This document shows, piece by piece, positions 36,838-48,481 of a DNA stretch of 64,000 nt (positions are counted from its first letter, which is position 1; each line of letters starts with the position of its first letter). Location of the stretch: assembly GCA_037974965.1 (NCBI GenBank), contig JBBPFI010000005.1, forward strand, positions 992,001 to 1,056,000. The letters are read 5' to 3'. The notes under the pieces are model-generated. The model was given only the letters and a program-made list of their open reading frames with translations. It had not been told where the DNA came from and ran no database searches. The stretch comes from Dacryopinax spathularia. Its lineage: Eukaryota; Basidiomycota; Dacrymycetes; Dacrymycetales; Dacrymycetaceae. Made by a program: the position numbers and the translations under genes.

Positions 36838-37092
36838 TGTCTACGGATTGGCTCGGCGAGTACGGTCGCCAGGCTGGCAACTCACAGTCAGAGTCGCCGG
36901 CAGCGAGCCAGACCATGCCCAGCAGCGCAGCTGGGGATGGGGATATTGGCCCCACAGCGGACTCCAAAGGGGGAGAAGATGGAGATTGGGAGAGCGGAGA
37001 AGGAGGCGGAGACTGGCCGACACAGGGTACAACCGGCGGAGAGATCCTGTAAGTACCTTACGCTGTGCAGAAGGTACGATTAACTCATGCGT
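36838..37092 (+). pseudogene. 5' part of a companion gene split by the Ty3 insertion
   Basis: An ATG at 36838 starts an acidic, Gly/Ser-rich segment (GEDGDWESGEGGGDWPTQ). A short intron (GTAAGT at about 37050, TGCAG acceptor) follows, then a few codons up to the insertion point at 37092. The gene resumes, in frame with respect to the empty site, at 51669 beyond the retroelement. It is the same orientation as the transposase-like gene, about 370 bp after it. Confidence 0.6.
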
Positions 37093-37554
37093 TGTGTGAT
37101 CCTTTCCTCCCCCTGGTGTGCAGGAGAGATCTTAGGTGCGATGGGCAGGTAAAAGATCGAGGGGAAATGAGACGACGAGATCGAAGTACCGAAACGATAT
37201 TTCGTTTCGAGAAGGCGGTGCGGGACGATTCGGTGGGGCGAACGAGATGGGTTTCACGATCGTAGTGGTCATTCGCACCTAACTTCGTACCTACCGCTAC
37301 GATATATGTAAGGTCTAGGGCAAGTACGAAATTTTACCTTCACTCCGGACGATACCGGAATCTCGCCTCGAGATTTCAGTCTCCGCCCGGACCGGCTAAC
37401 CGTTCCGAGATCTCAAGCCGAGCTTGCCAGGCCTAGATCCCGTTCTGAGATCCGGTCGCGACTACTGGTTCCGAGATTCGGCGCTCAGGGTCCATCGGCC
37501 TCGAGTAACCACCTGTTGCCTCATTCCCCGCTCAGGAGGAGAATACTCCTCACA
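37093..37554 (-). repeat. 3' LTR of the Ty3 element
   Basis: 462 bp, near-identical to 51207-51668. In plus-strand reading it starts TGTGTGATCC and ends CTCCTCACA. Confidence 0.95.
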
Positions 37555-37558
37555 TAGT

Positions 37559-37570
37559 CCTAGGAACTTC
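37559..37570 (+). repeat. CCTAGGAACTTC box, copy 1
   Basis: Just inside the 3' LTR of the Ty3 element, before the first antisense gene stretch. Also at 41509-41520 and 44765-44776. Confidence 0.6.
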
Positions 37571-37756
37571 AGACGCGGCCTCCCACGGCCGCCCCCCTTC
37601 GCACTCCTATAATCGTGTTGATTACTCGGCCCGAGAAAGCGAGCGAAGATGCTTCTGGATCGAATGGTTCCGGCCAAGTGGCGCTGGTGCGCCCTTTGTC
37701 GTGTCGAACTCGTAATGATCCAGCCGACGCATCGCTTGTAAACCACCGCCCTCGTC

Positions 37757-39338
37757 ATGCCTACTCAAGGTCATCGCCGTTCGCAATTCTGGAAGCCACC
37801 CTCGGATATCCGCCTCTCCGTGCCCGACGAACCCTGGTCTCGCCCTTTGCAAGCCTGGGATGGATACCCTGCGAGATGGCGCGAGTTTGGTCCGTTTGTA
37901 GAGCGGACCGGCGAGATCTGGGTACGTCCCGCTGATTGCCTTCATGGCCCTCGTCGGGCATTTTGTCTGACCGTTTTTCCAGACGGACCTTTGCCGGGAA
38001 GCGAATGAACACGATGAGTGGCCCCTCGCCAAGAGAGACGCGCTGGCCGGATGGCTCGCTTTCGTCGCCAGTCGCCGACAAGCGGGGTGGTTCACGGACC
38101 ACCAATTTGGCTGTTTTTCGTCGCTGCTCGAGACCGCCCCAGCCAGAGTGTACCGCCGCGCCCTGCGCTACTTGGAGAAGTGGGGACTGGTGGACGAAAC
38201 GGGTACACCTCTCCCCGTCTTCGCCAACCGCTCATCTGAAGCCTCCGACCGGATTATCCCTTCCAATTTCGACCCGACCCGCCGCAACATCGAAAACGGT
38301 TCTCCAATCGAGATTCATAGCTGGTGGTATTCTCGGGGCGGGAACCCGCGGCGAGAAAGGGATCCGATGTTCTGCGATGAGACCACCCGAATAACGGTCG
38401 CACAGCAAACGCTCTCCGGCGACTACACCAGGCGACTCTCCCTCGCCTACCCCGAGCTCGTGCTTGGACGATTGTGCGGCGAGACCGTTCCGGGTCGCGC
38501 CACTAAACTCGCTGGCTTGGTGGTACGCCCATCCCTTTCTTTCCTCCCCATTTTCTCACACTTTCCTTCCACACAGCGGACGTGCGTTACGCATTATCGC
38601 TCGTCCTTCGTCCCGCTAGGCGACCTTGCCATCATCCTTACCGCCGCGCTCCGCCTTGTCCTCGAATGTCACTGGACGGCCTACGACGAGCTGAATCCTT
38701 TCCAGCTTTTCGGTCCCGGTTTCCTTCTCCGTTTCCGACTTCCAGCCGAGAAATCGGAACAAGAATTCGCCGCGAGATTCCAGGAGCCGGTTGGCGCTAA
38801 AGAGAACCGCTCGTACCCAGTCGACCGCGCGATCCGTCTCTTTGCTGGCTCCCCTTACCCGTCCTCGCCCCGAAAGCTGGTTAAATGGGCCAGCCGCATC
38901 GCAGACACCATCAACTCGCTTGCTGCTACCCTCGGACACCATCCCGATCAAGCCACCCCCCTCATCTACTCGATTCTGTATGTCTACACCCACACCTTGC
39001 GTGGTATAGAGGTCGAGTGCGACGTCGCGTCCGACGTGGATTACCGCAGGCTCGAGATGCTCCACCCCGAGTTCGGCCCCTGGCCTCCCGCCGTTTCTTA
39101 CCGAAAGGACGAAATCCCCACCGACCTAGGGTTGTTCATGGGCTATGCCGAGGGGTTGGCCAATTGCCTCCCGTCTCTCGATGGCGACGTTGCGACCTTG
39201 GGGGAAGCCCAAGAGTGGTCTTCCAAATTATATCCTCTGGTACGTCATTCTCGCGTCGAGCTCTCCGTCCCGTTTCTCATTTCGAGTTCTCCAGAGCGTT
39301 CCCCTACGCCGTTTCTTCGATACGAGAATTGTCTTTAG
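37757..39338 (+). CDS. Antisense block, first open stretches
   Basis: Within the Ty3 element but on the opposite strand to gag-pol. Open stretches separated by short intron-like gaps encode aromatic-rich, folded-looking segments, for example SQFWKPPSDIRLSVPDEPWS (from an ATG at 37757), YLEKWGLVDETGTPLPVFAN (about 38170) and HHPDQATPLIYSILYVYTHT (about 38940). No family is recognised and no nuclease, polymerase or envelope-like motif is seen. Codon use looks like real coding sequence. Spliced antisense genes are not standard for Ty3 elements, so the gene structure is left open. Confidence 0.5.
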
Positions 39339-39344
39339 TCCCGG

Positions 39345-40992
39345 TTTTGACGAGGCCGTCGGTCGCATTATCGACACTGCCGTTAAACTCCGTAATCGAT
39401 TCCGGATCCCTATCGCACTTCCTATCGAGACCCTTTCGCCTTCTTTCCTCCGCGTGCACGACCTGGCCGAATTCATCGAGTCCGGCGATGAAACCGACGG
39501 CGACATATCCTCCTCGGGCCACATATCCAGCCCAGCACCTTCCCGCCATACCATTCTGAAGGGCGGACAGATTCTTGCGTGCGATTCGATGCCCGCCGAC
39601 GCTTTCCACGAAGCCGTCTTCCCAGTGGAGACTACTCGATATGTCACGCGCGGGGTCGCGTCCGGCCGCGCTTCCTTACGCCCGTCCGACTCCAAAGCCC
39701 CTGCAGAAGAAGAAGGCGACTCTTCTCTTCCTTCCGGCTCGGAATTCGCCCCGGATTCTGGGGCCGAGACTCCCGATTCGGAAAACGACGTCATCGAGAT
39801 TCCGACTCGAGATCTCAGATCGGGCATTCGGGCCGGGCGATCGGGTCCAGCACCGCCATGCGGGACCAGAACCGCTGATCACATCCAGACGCGCGCCAGC
39901 ACCCGTCATTCCGCCACTCTTCCCCGGACGCCATCTTCTTCTGCTCTCGGCCTCTACTACAAGATGCCCTCGAAACGCCCTGCGCCCTCCGATGCACTCA
40001 AGTGGGGCCCCGTCCTCCCGCTGCCCGACCTAAACGCTCGTCCACGCCCTCGCCTTGATGACCCCGACCGCATTCAAGAGCTCCGCGACATGTTCGCCAA
40101 TTTCCAAACGAAGAGCAAGGTCGTCGCTGGAATCGACCTGTTCGACTTGCTCCTCCCGTACGACCCTGTAGTTTTCGATGTGCGGAGCAACGGCGGGAAA
40201 GGACCTTCCTACTCGCAGGTGAACAAGTGGCAGTTCGTGCAGGTTATTGGGCATAAGTTGGCGACGCAGCGCCCCCTACTGGTGCGCCTTCTTTTTCCTG
40301 CTTTCTCGCCTGGATCCTTCGAGCTGATTTCTCGATTCGATAGTTCGCTGGGGAGTTCTACGGTTGCTCGGGTGACCACCACGTCCCGAAGTCACAAAAG
40401 TACGGTTTGCTCCGGTTCTGCATCCGTTTCGTCGGATACCCCTGCTTCAAATGCCAGTCTGGCACGGGGTGCTCCTTTTGGACCATCCGGTATTCCGATG
40501 GTGCGCCCTGCCTTTGCCTTACTAACACGTTCCCCTCGCTCATTCATGTCCTGCAGTTCCTTGTCGATTTGTCGACTTGCCCGACGAGCGCGCGCCCCCT
40601 TGGTCGCAAGCGACATACGACGACAAGTTCGAAGACACCGTGATGGGCTGGCTGTACCCGAAGCCGGACCGCGCGAAGATCCGAGGCGAGAAGTGGGACG
40701 TCCCAGTTGGGGACTACATTCCTTTCAAGGCGCAGCGCAGCGTTGCGAGCAGCGAAGCCACTGCAAGCCCCGCGCCCGCCCGCGTAACCTCTCTTCCCTC
40801 CAAACCGAGTACGTTTACCCGTACGAGCTCTCGTTTCGAGATCTGACACCCGTTTCTCAATTTGGTTTTCCAGCCCGCACGTCCTCCCTCGCCTCCCCTG
40901 CTCTTCTCGAGACGCCTACGGCAGGGGCGTCCTCTACCCGTCTCTTCCTCCTGGCACTATCTTCCCACCTCCGCGACCACCCCTCTTCATAG
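39345..40992 (+). CDS. Antisense block, second open stretch
   Basis: A long frame with an acidic, Ser/Pro-rich part (about 39480-39830), then from an ATG at 39964 a segment KWGPVLPLPDLNARPRPRLD followed by KVVAGIDLFDLLLPYD and PSYSQVNKWQFVQVIGHKLA. The latter part may be a separate small protein. No known domain is recognised. Intron-like gaps here carry the GAGATCTC-type motif. Confidence 0.45.
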
Positions 40993-41508
40993 TCTGTCAG
41001 TTCCTCTTTTTCTCCTACATAAGTGGTAGTAGCATTCGTCTGTATTCGGTCCGTATAATGGGATTTTGTGTTTTGCCCAGTTTGTCTTCAATTCACGTTT
41101 TGAGATCTCGACGAGAGAATTCGGATTGAGAAAAGAGTTCTGCGAGCGAAAACTCTGTTCGAGAATTCCCAGCGAGTGTTTAACGGGAACGGTTGTCGTG
41201 GTTAACCCGGTTACAGCGTCGACCCGTGTCGAGGGTGTATGTTAGCGGATATCGAGGCGCGGACGCGAGTTCGACGTGTAGCCCTTGTTTTCTTTCGTCC
41301 CTCTTTCTTCCTCCGTGGTCCCTACGAACCTTGATTCTGCTTCTATTCCGTTTGCGCTCAAAGGCCCCCACTCGTCTTCGTCCATTCCACGGGGTTCTGT
41401 ACTTTCGTTACTGTATCACGCGCCGAGATCTCGTCATCGGTTCTGGCATTCAATTCTCGAATTGAGACTTCTGGCCTGGTTGTCATGGCGCTAAGGGCCC
41501 CTTCCCCT

Positions 41509-41520
41509 CCTAGGAACTTC
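41509..41520 (+). repeat. CCTAGGAACTTC box, copy 2
   Basis: About 150 bp before the next antisense ATG (41668); a TATAAAG at 41567-41573 lies between, as expected of a promoter. Confidence 0.6.
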
Positions 41521-41566
41521 TGACACCGCCTCCGGCGCGTGCAAAGGCCATGCTTCCGGAAGACCT

Positions 41567-41573
41567 TATAAAG
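41567..41573 (+). promoter_or_regulatory. TATA-like box of the second antisense unit
   Basis: TATAAAG, 95 bp before ATG 41668, following box copy 2. Confidence 0.45.
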
Positions 41574-41667
41574 CGGCACGTTGCCGTCTAACGCCGCTCG
41601 ACGCCCTTTGTCTTTTTAAACTGTCATCGTCTGTCGATTCGCGACTCTCACATCGAACGCCAAGGAA

Positions 41668-44400
41668 ATGATCGCCGTGTTGGACGAAACGCAAGTGGAC
41701 TCTGTTACCGCCTCAGAGGTGGACGAGGTCGATTCCACCCCGGCCACGCCTGCGCAGAAGCTGCGCGATAAATACGCCGTGTTGTGGAAGGCTACTGGCC
41801 CGCCGGTGACCGACATTCCAGCTGCTCTCGCGTTCGTTCGTCGCTCCTTGGGTGATTGGGTAAGTGCGTACTTGGTCGTGGTGCGCTGTCCGCTGACGAG
41901 TCGCAGCGCGTTATCCTCACCGCACACGTGCAGGAGAGGGTGACGTTGGAGCGGGACGTGGATGAGGCGCTTTGTGCCTGGCTGGCGTACATCGCGGAGC
42001 TACGGAAGAGGAAGAAGTTCGCTTTTCGACTCGACCCCGCCTTAGTCCGAGCTGCTACAAGGGAACGGTATGCGTCGCTTGTTCTTGCGACCAACGCGGC
42101 GTTGGACGACTATGCGGGTCCATCTGGCCCATTGGTGCGAGGCCCTTCGGACGACGGAATAGCGGTCGGCATCCTTCGCGGGTGCTTGTGGCTACGATTG
42201 CGGGAAATGGTGGTGTTACGCCCTGGCCGACAGGCAGCCCCCGAGGCGATTCGCAGGTGGGTGGACAATGTGGTGAGCGCCTGGGTAAGCTTTATATCTC
42301 GAGTTGAGCGTCCGAGGCGACATCCTGAACCGAGATTTCGCAGGGAGATTGCCAAAGCGCGCTGGAATCCGTGAACGTACCGGTACCGGAGGACTGGAAG
42401 GACGAGATTACCGCCTTATATGGGGAAATCGACAACTTCGCCATGAAGGACGACGATATTCAAGTGTTTCCGCCTAGCTTTGTAGCAAAGCGGTCCGTTA
42501 GTAGGGACGTAACGTTTCGCTATGCGCTAGACAACGCGATCCAGGACGTCGCAGTTGCCGAGTCCGAAGTGGGGAAGGCTGTAAAGGCAGTGCTGAACGC
42601 TCCCCTGTCTCCACCCCTTTTGGTCCAAACCCTTTCGAAGTACAAGAGCTGGGCGAAAACGTGGATCGAGAAATGGGTACGAGTTCTCAAACCGAGAATT
42701 CAGATCGTGGCTGATACGATATGTAGACCAAAGTGTTTGCCGCCATGAAAGCCGCAGCGAACGCCCACCCTGCACTGTTAGCGTGCCTTGCCGTATACGT
42801 CGATATCGAGCAGCAGTGGGCCGACGTGTACCATCGGGAATATCGTCCCGCGCTGCCTCTAGGCGAACTCGACTTAGCTCCTGTCGGTTCGGTCCCGTGT
42901 ATGCCCCCTTGGGAGCACTCCCCCGCCGGCGGGCATACCAAGGTTCCCGCGCGACTTCTCGCTCCGAGAATGGCGGTTGTGTTGCGCCACGCGAAAACAG
43001 CGGCTCGTGGGGGTGCCGTGTTGTCGAACCCCGCCGTCACAAACGGTGTAAGTGACCTTTCTCCTGTCGGTCGTACCCCGTTAACACTCTAACAGCTTAG
43101 CGCCCTCCGGGTCTGGTACAGCCTCCGGGCTCCAGATATCACGGAAATCAACGCCGCTGCTGAAGCCTTTCTAGTCAAATTGCGAGGTTGTGTTACGGGA
43201 AATCGCCTCCTCATTCCACAGCCTGCGTCGTACCTCCACCCAGCGCTCGCCGGTATAATCCCCGCGAAGTACTGGATGCCCGAGCCCCCGGTGGATATGG
43301 TGGCCATGCCTGGCGACTGGGAGGACACCTCCCCCGGCACGAAGAACGTCCCTCTGCCTCAAGAAAAGGCTCCCGCGCGGAGCGGTCCCCCGCCGGCCCC
43401 ATTAGACTCGGCCTCCGTATTGGTCGATTTCGTTGGTGAAGAGGAGGAGTGGTATGAGGATATGGGAGGCGCCCAACGCCTTGACGTCGTGTTCGCGGGT
43501 GTTGCAACATCCGACGATGGAGAGCAGGTGCATACTCCTATGCCTCCGGAAACCGCCGCGGAGACTCGCCCCGAGAACTCGGTTCCAGATCTCGAATCGA
43601 ATGCTCCAGGCGACACGGGTAACGTCCCCACGACTGCCGCGGGTGATTCCCCTCCCCCCGAAGAGGCTCAGGATCCCGAAGCCGACGTCCCGACCCCTAA
43701 ACCCGTCGGGGACGCTCCCGGAGGGGACGACATCGATGTGGAAATGGGCGAGAATCGCGCGACGACGCCCGAAACCATCGAGCCACCGCCTCCCCCGCCG
43801 GCCGAAGAGTCCCGGGCTACTCCTTCCGTCCGTGCCAATGGCGAGTCCGCGGCCGAGGTCAGCCCTAAGACGAGGGATGCCGTCCTCGATCCGAGTTCTC
43901 GCGTCGAGGACCCTCCGGAAGACGCCGCCCCCGCTCGCTCATCGCGAAGCAAAGGCAAGCGTCGTGCCGACGTGGATATGGATACGAGTTCGGGGGGTCG
44001 CACGCCATCCGTTCCCCCGCGCTTCGAGACGCCCTTTCCCGCTGGAGGCCGCTCTGAGTCCCCCGACCCATCGTGGGGTAAGAGCGTTGATGATTGGCGC
44101 GAAGAATCCGAACCCTTCGATATCGCCTCGCCCGTCGTTCCTACCAAGCGATCGCGGGGCGGGGCTTCCAGCATCGACCCCGAACTCGTCGAACGGCTAC
44201 GCAACTCCGCCTCTCGGGCGTTAGACGTCGTGAGGACTAAAGGCGGTTTGGGCGTCGCGGCCCACGATGGAGACACTTTGACATGGCAGATGGGGGTTAC
44301 CCATCTCCATCAGGAGGTGTCGGATCTCAGTAGGGCCATGTCGTCGCTCGCCGCTGGTATCCTGGAGGACGAGGTGAAGGGTTTGCTTCCACGTAAATAG
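41668..44400 (+). CDS. Antisense block, third set of open stretches
   Basis: Begins at ATG 41668 (MIAVLDETQVDSVTASEVDE). Helical stretches follow, such as LTAHVQERVTLERDVDEALC (about 41915) and PALLACLAVYVDIEQQWADV (about 42770). The last open stretch, about 43180-44400, has a folded start (PASYLHPALAGIIPAKYWMP), a long acidic Pro-rich linker, a basic RSSRSKGKRRADVDMD patch and a C-terminal helix (VTHLHQEVSDLSRAMSSLAA) that could be a coiled coil. It ends at TAG 44398-44400. No family is recognised. By layout it might be a DNA- or RNA-binding accessory protein; that is only inference. Confidence 0.5.
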
Positions 44401-44764
44401 ATGATCGGTTTTCTTTCGCTCCTCGGGAGTTTTTCTGGCGTGTCCTTTTCTCCCATCCTGTCCTTACCATACCCACCTAGGCGTCCTGAGTAATACACGC
44501 CGTTTGACGCCGCCCCTTCGCTATCATGTAACGATCCCGTTCCCCGTAGCGGTCCTTCGCGTGTATCTATCGATCCGACTTCTCGAATCGAGGTATCGAT
44601 TCGTGGGTATCGCATGTACAAGTCGTCTCGAGTTCTCGAGACGAGGTATCATTTCGGTTGTGTTACGTGTATGTCTTTCGAGTTGTTCGCTCAGATTTGT
44701 TCGATTTATAAGGAGTGATAATCTTCTTCGTCCTTGCGGTGTCAGTCACCCGCCCTAGGGAGTT

Positions 44765-44776
44765 CCTAGGAACTTC
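44765..44776 (+). repeat. CCTAGGAACTTC box, copy 3
   Basis: Lies between the end of the antisense block and the end of pol. Here it is the right half of the near-perfect palindrome AGTTCCTAGGAACT. Confidence 0.6.
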
Positions 44777-44824
44777 TGATATCTTCCTCTCCGGGTATCG
44801 GGTATATCACGAGGTATTTCCTTG

Positions 44825-47800
44825 TTACGCGTCCTCTTCGCCAGGGACGACTTCCTCGCTCGGCTCCGGTAGCTGCTTCGCGAGAGCCTCTAACTCTTCC
44901 TCGCTGATTCCCGTCAAGGTAGTGACAGGCACGGCGGTTCGGCGCCGGGCTTCGTATGGCACTAGCCTAAAGGCCGCAAACGCCATTCGAATGACCACGC
45001 CTGTCACTTCGGCGAGGATATACGACGAGGGCGATTTTCGTCGTATTACCACCATCGGTCCGAGGTATCTTGGCTTGGTCTTCCGGTTCATCTCCTTTTC
45101 GACCCTGGTATTCCGAACGAGGACCATATCGCCCGGCTTATGATCGTAGTCAAATATCGCGTGGGAAAACCGTTTCCAGAATTGCTTCACGGATTCCTTT
45201 CTCGCAGCGAATACCCGTTCCGAGATCTCGCGCAGATCGTTACCTCTCTTCTCGAGCTGTTGTGCCCTCCAAGCGACCAGCTCCGCGCGGGCCACGCCAT
45301 CGGGGAGGGGCTCCATCAAGTATGTGGCCTCAAGGACATCGAACGGTAAGATGGGTTCCACCCCGTGTACCATGAAGAAGGGCGACAGTCCCGTCGATTT
45401 TGGTACTGTGACTTGCTCCGCCCATAACACATGGTGGACCTTCGAGGGCCAGGCTGTTTCGTCACCGGAACACATCTTGATCAGCGCCTCCCTAAAGTCA
45501 TAGTGCCTTCTTTCCACTACACCGTTCGCCTGCGAGTTGTAGGGGGATATCCGGATATGCGTGACGTCGTAACGGTCCTTCAGCTCGTTCACCGCTGCCA
45601 CAAACGAAGCCCCATTGTCGGTCACGATCTCTGAGATCGCGCCCCACCTACAGATGACCTCTTCGAAAAGGAAGCTAGCCAACGTTCCCGCGTCCTCCCT
45701 CATGAGCATCCTCCCCTCGCACCACGATGTGAGGGAGCATCGGGCGTGTACGAAGGAGGAGTATTGTCGTCGGCCCGGCCCGTATCGCACCGGGGGCAAG
45801 GACATGGTGTCGACGTACACTTTCCCGAACAGTCTGTGGGGCCAAGGAGTGGTAGGTGGTATGTGGATCCTCCTCGTCTGGCGCACCTGGCACTCATGAC
45901 ACGTCTTCACATACCATTTCACGTCCGTCAGCAAGCCAGGCCACCAGAACCGCGCCAACAACCTAGTCCGCACCGCGTACACCCCTTTGTGCCCGAGGTC
46001 GTCGTGTGCCTGACGAAGCAGCGCTAGCCTCTTCTCATAGGGGATGACCAGCTGGTGCCTTCCGTGCCCCTCCTTCCGCCATAACTTCTGATTTCTGACG
46101 AAGTAGCGCGTCGCACTATTAACGAATTGTCGGAACGAGTTCTCGGACTGAGCTTCAGGTCGCTTTCCCGACTCAAGGAACGCCTGAATCTCTTTCAGCC
46201 GTTCGTCTCTCTTTCGGCTTTTGGACGTTCGAGGCAGGAGATCTTCACCGCTAATCTGGAGAACGTGCACCGGTCCTCGGGTCGCGGCAACCTCGGTCCG
46301 GGGATCATTCCCGAGATCTCGGTTCGAGATCTCGAGAAGAAATCCCATTGTCACGTCCAGCCACTCTTCTACCTGGCCTGGCGACTCCTGCGGAGGGTCG
46401 GAAAGGGTAGTTTCCCGACGAGATAGTCCGTCCGCCCCTTTGTGCCGGTCAGCCGGTACGTGGACCAGGTCGAACGAAAACAAATGAATTCCCGCAATCC
46501 ATCGATTTATGGTCGCGTTGGGCTGTATATCGGGATTGTTGAGCATACCCTTGATATACTTCGCATCCACCTCCACCCTAAGGTTCGGTACACCAATGAG
46601 ATAAAGTCGAGTGGCCTTCAGCGCCCGGAATAGCCCATACAGTTCCAACTTCGCCTGCGAGTACCTTGCCTCCACCTCGTTCCACGTGATCGATCCGAAC
46701 CTTGACGGGTATCGCTTTCCGTCCTCTCCAACCTGGGATATCACGTACCCCACCCCGATGAACGACGAGTCGACTGCCAATATCACCAGCCGCCCGCTAG
46801 CATAATCGATTGGTCGTAAGGCCGGCGACTTGATGACGAGCTCTTTCAGCTTATCCATGGCTCGCTGTTCCTTCTCCCCCCACTCAAACTCTGCGTCCTT
46901 TTTGGTGAGGTTCACCAGTGGTCGGGCATGCTTCGCGAAGTCCTTGATGAACATCCTCACGACTCCTGCCACCCCTAAGAATCCCCTGACTTCCGTGACT
47001 GATTTGCAGGCCGGCCAATCCCGTATCTTCTGTACCCTGGACTCATCCGGCACTCTTCCTTCGTACGTGCACTTGTGTCCTAAGATAACCACCTCCGGTA
47101 CGCAGATGTGGGACTTCGAACCTGAGACCGTGGCCCCTGCGTATTCGATTCGCTGTAGCACCCTTTGTGCCGTTTTGCACACCTCGAATACAAATTTGCG
47201 GATTCCTTCGTTTTGAGGTATCGTTTCGTATTTGCCCGGCGAGATCTCGTATCGAGATTTGGGTCCCGGACACCCTATGTCGTCTATGAAACAGACCGCA
47301 GAATGCGGAATCTCGTCTCTCAAGATGAAGGTAACGTCCCCATGAAGTATTTGGACTGAGTTCGTCCATCCCATCGGTAGTGTCGTCAACCGCAACGCAC
47401 CCAAAGGGGATTGGAACGCGGTAAGATCTCTGGATTCCGGTGCGAGCTTTCTCTGGTCAAATGCAACGTAGAGATCGAACATCGAATACCCCGCTCGCCC
47501 TGCGAAGGATTCCGCAATCTGCTCTACCATCGGAGGTACAGCGGCGTCTTTTATCGTTATCGCGTTGAGTTTCTGTAGATCATGTACTATGCGGAGCGAC
47601 TTTCCGTCCTTCTTCACCACGCAGAACCACCTGCTCCTGTACGAGGAGTTCGAGGGTTCGTATACCCCTGTGTCGAGTTTGTCCTTCATTATCCCACATA
47701 CTTCATCGAATATCCCCGGCGGGATAGGCATGTTCCGTTCTGCCCACGGAATGTGTTCCACAGTCGGGATCACTACGGGCTCGAAGTATTCGTCCTTGAA

Positions 47801-48481
47801 GGCTCCTCGCTCTTCCACCGTAAAGGCGAACGCCTTCTCATGCTGGGTCATCACCCATGCGACGAGCTTCACTTCTTCCGGGGAAAGAAACCCGTCCTCT
47901 CCGATCCGTAGCGCGTCCCATCGCTCCCGCGTCACCCTTCCTCTCGGTTCGAATTCTGGCGGCGAGGTTGGTAAAGGCGCCATCCCCTCTAGAGGGTCAC
48001 TCGGGAAGTGCCGCCCTACACGGAAGTGTTCCAGCAAGGTTGTCGCCACCGGCACCACCCTCCGGTGGACCGGCTTATATTTCTTTCCCGGTTTCGGTCG
48101 TCCGTCCCCTTTCTGAACTGCGAACACCCCAACCCTCCTGTTGAAGCTGAACAGTGTTCCGTAGGTCCGCGCTCTTAGAAATTCCTCCGGTTCGGCCTCC
48201 ACGGGATACAATAACGGGAGGAGCCGTCTGAGAAACGACGTGTTTTGCCCGTCGGCCTGATTGGTAGGGGAATAGAAATAAGATATGTTTTTCTGTTTGA
48301 CCGGCCGTACGCCTTTTTGCAGTGTTTTTGGACCGAGCTCTCGCGTCGGTTTGTCGTTTTGTATTCTCGATTCGAATAAATGGATGGAAGCTTCGTTGGT
48401 ATATGTCATATGTTTACCGGCCTTTCTTGGCGAAACTGTCGCGCTGCTTACGGCCAGCGCCTTCGATCGGCCCTCGCTCAA
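44825..48481 (-). CDS. pol: RT-RNase H-integrase of the Ty3 element
   Basis: About 1,218 codons. Reverse transcriptase has YRSRWFCVVKKDGKSLRIVH and the active-site FIDDIG. RNase H starts ILAVDSSFIGVGYVISQ. The integrase zinc motif is HDDLGHKGVYAVRTRLLARF with CHECQ. The integrase core shows VDTMSLPP, IVTDNGASFV and GVVERRH (the D, D and E positions). The C-terminus has KPRYLGPMVVIRRK, the small barrel typical of Ty3 integrases; no clear chromodomain. The frame is long and continuous and looks whole. Confidence 0.9.
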   Translation of the reverse strand: MSEGRSKALAVSSATVSPRKAGKHMTYTNEASIHLFESRIQNDKPTRELGPKTLQKGVRPVKQKNISYFYSPTNQADGQNTSFLRRLLPLLYPVEAEPEEFLRARTYGTLFSFNRRVGVFAVQKGDGRPKPGKKYKPVHRRVVPVATTLLEHFRVGRHFPSDPLEGMAPLPTSPPEFEPRGRVTRERWDALRIGEDGFLSPEEVKLVAWVMTQHEKAFAFTVEERGAFKDEYFEPVVIPTVEHIPWAERNMPIPPGIFDEVCGIMKDKLDTGVYEPSNSSYRSRWFCVVKKDGKSLRIVHDLQKLNAITIKDAAVPPMVEQIAESFAGRAGYSMFDLYVAFDQRKLAPESRDLTAFQSPLGALRLTTLPMGWTNSVQILHGDVTFILRDEIPHSAVCFIDDIGCPGPKSRYEISPGKYETIPQNEGIRKFVFEVCKTAQRVLQRIEYAGATVSGSKSHICVPEVVILGHKCTYEGRVPDESRVQKIRDWPACKSVTEVRGFLGVAGVVRMFIKDFAKHARPLVNLTKKDAEFEWGEKEQRAMDKLKELVIKSPALRPIDYASGRLVILAVDSSFIGVGYVISQVGEDGKRYPSRFGSITWNEVEARYSQAKLELYGLFRALKATRLYLIGVPNLRVEVDAKYIKGMLNNPDIQPNATINRWIAGIHLFSFDLVHVPADRHKGADGLSRRETTLSDPPQESPGQVEEWLDVTMGFLLEISNRDLGNDPRTEVAATRGPVHVLQISGEDLLPRTSKSRKRDERLKEIQAFLESGKRPEAQSENSFRQFVNSATRYFVRNQKLWRKEGHGRHQLVIPYEKRLALLRQAHDDLGHKGVYAVRTRLLARFWWPGLLTDVKWYVKTCHECQVRQTRRIHIPPTTPWPHRLFGKVYVDTMSLPPVRYGPGRRQYSSFVHARCSLTSWCEGRMLMREDAGTLASFLFEEVICRWGAISEIVTDNGASFVAAVNELKDRYDVTHIRISPYNSQANGVVERRHYDFREALIKMCSGDETAWPSKVHHVLWAEQVTVPKSTGLSPFFMVHGVEPILPFDVLEATYLMEPLPDGVARAELVAWRAQQLEKRGNDLREISERVFAARKESVKQFWKRFSHAIFDYDHKPGDMVLVRNTRVEKEMNRKTKPRYLGPMVVIRRKSPSSYILAEVTGVVIRMAFAAFRLVPYEARRRTAVPVTTLTGISEEELEALAKQLPEPSEEVVPGEEDA

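Noticed and set aside
37555-44824. Reading the antisense block as a separate DNA transposon nested in the Ty3 element
   Set aside because: I found no inverted repeats or target duplications at its borders and the motif signature is shared with gag-pol. It is not excluded, since decisive evidence needs other copies.
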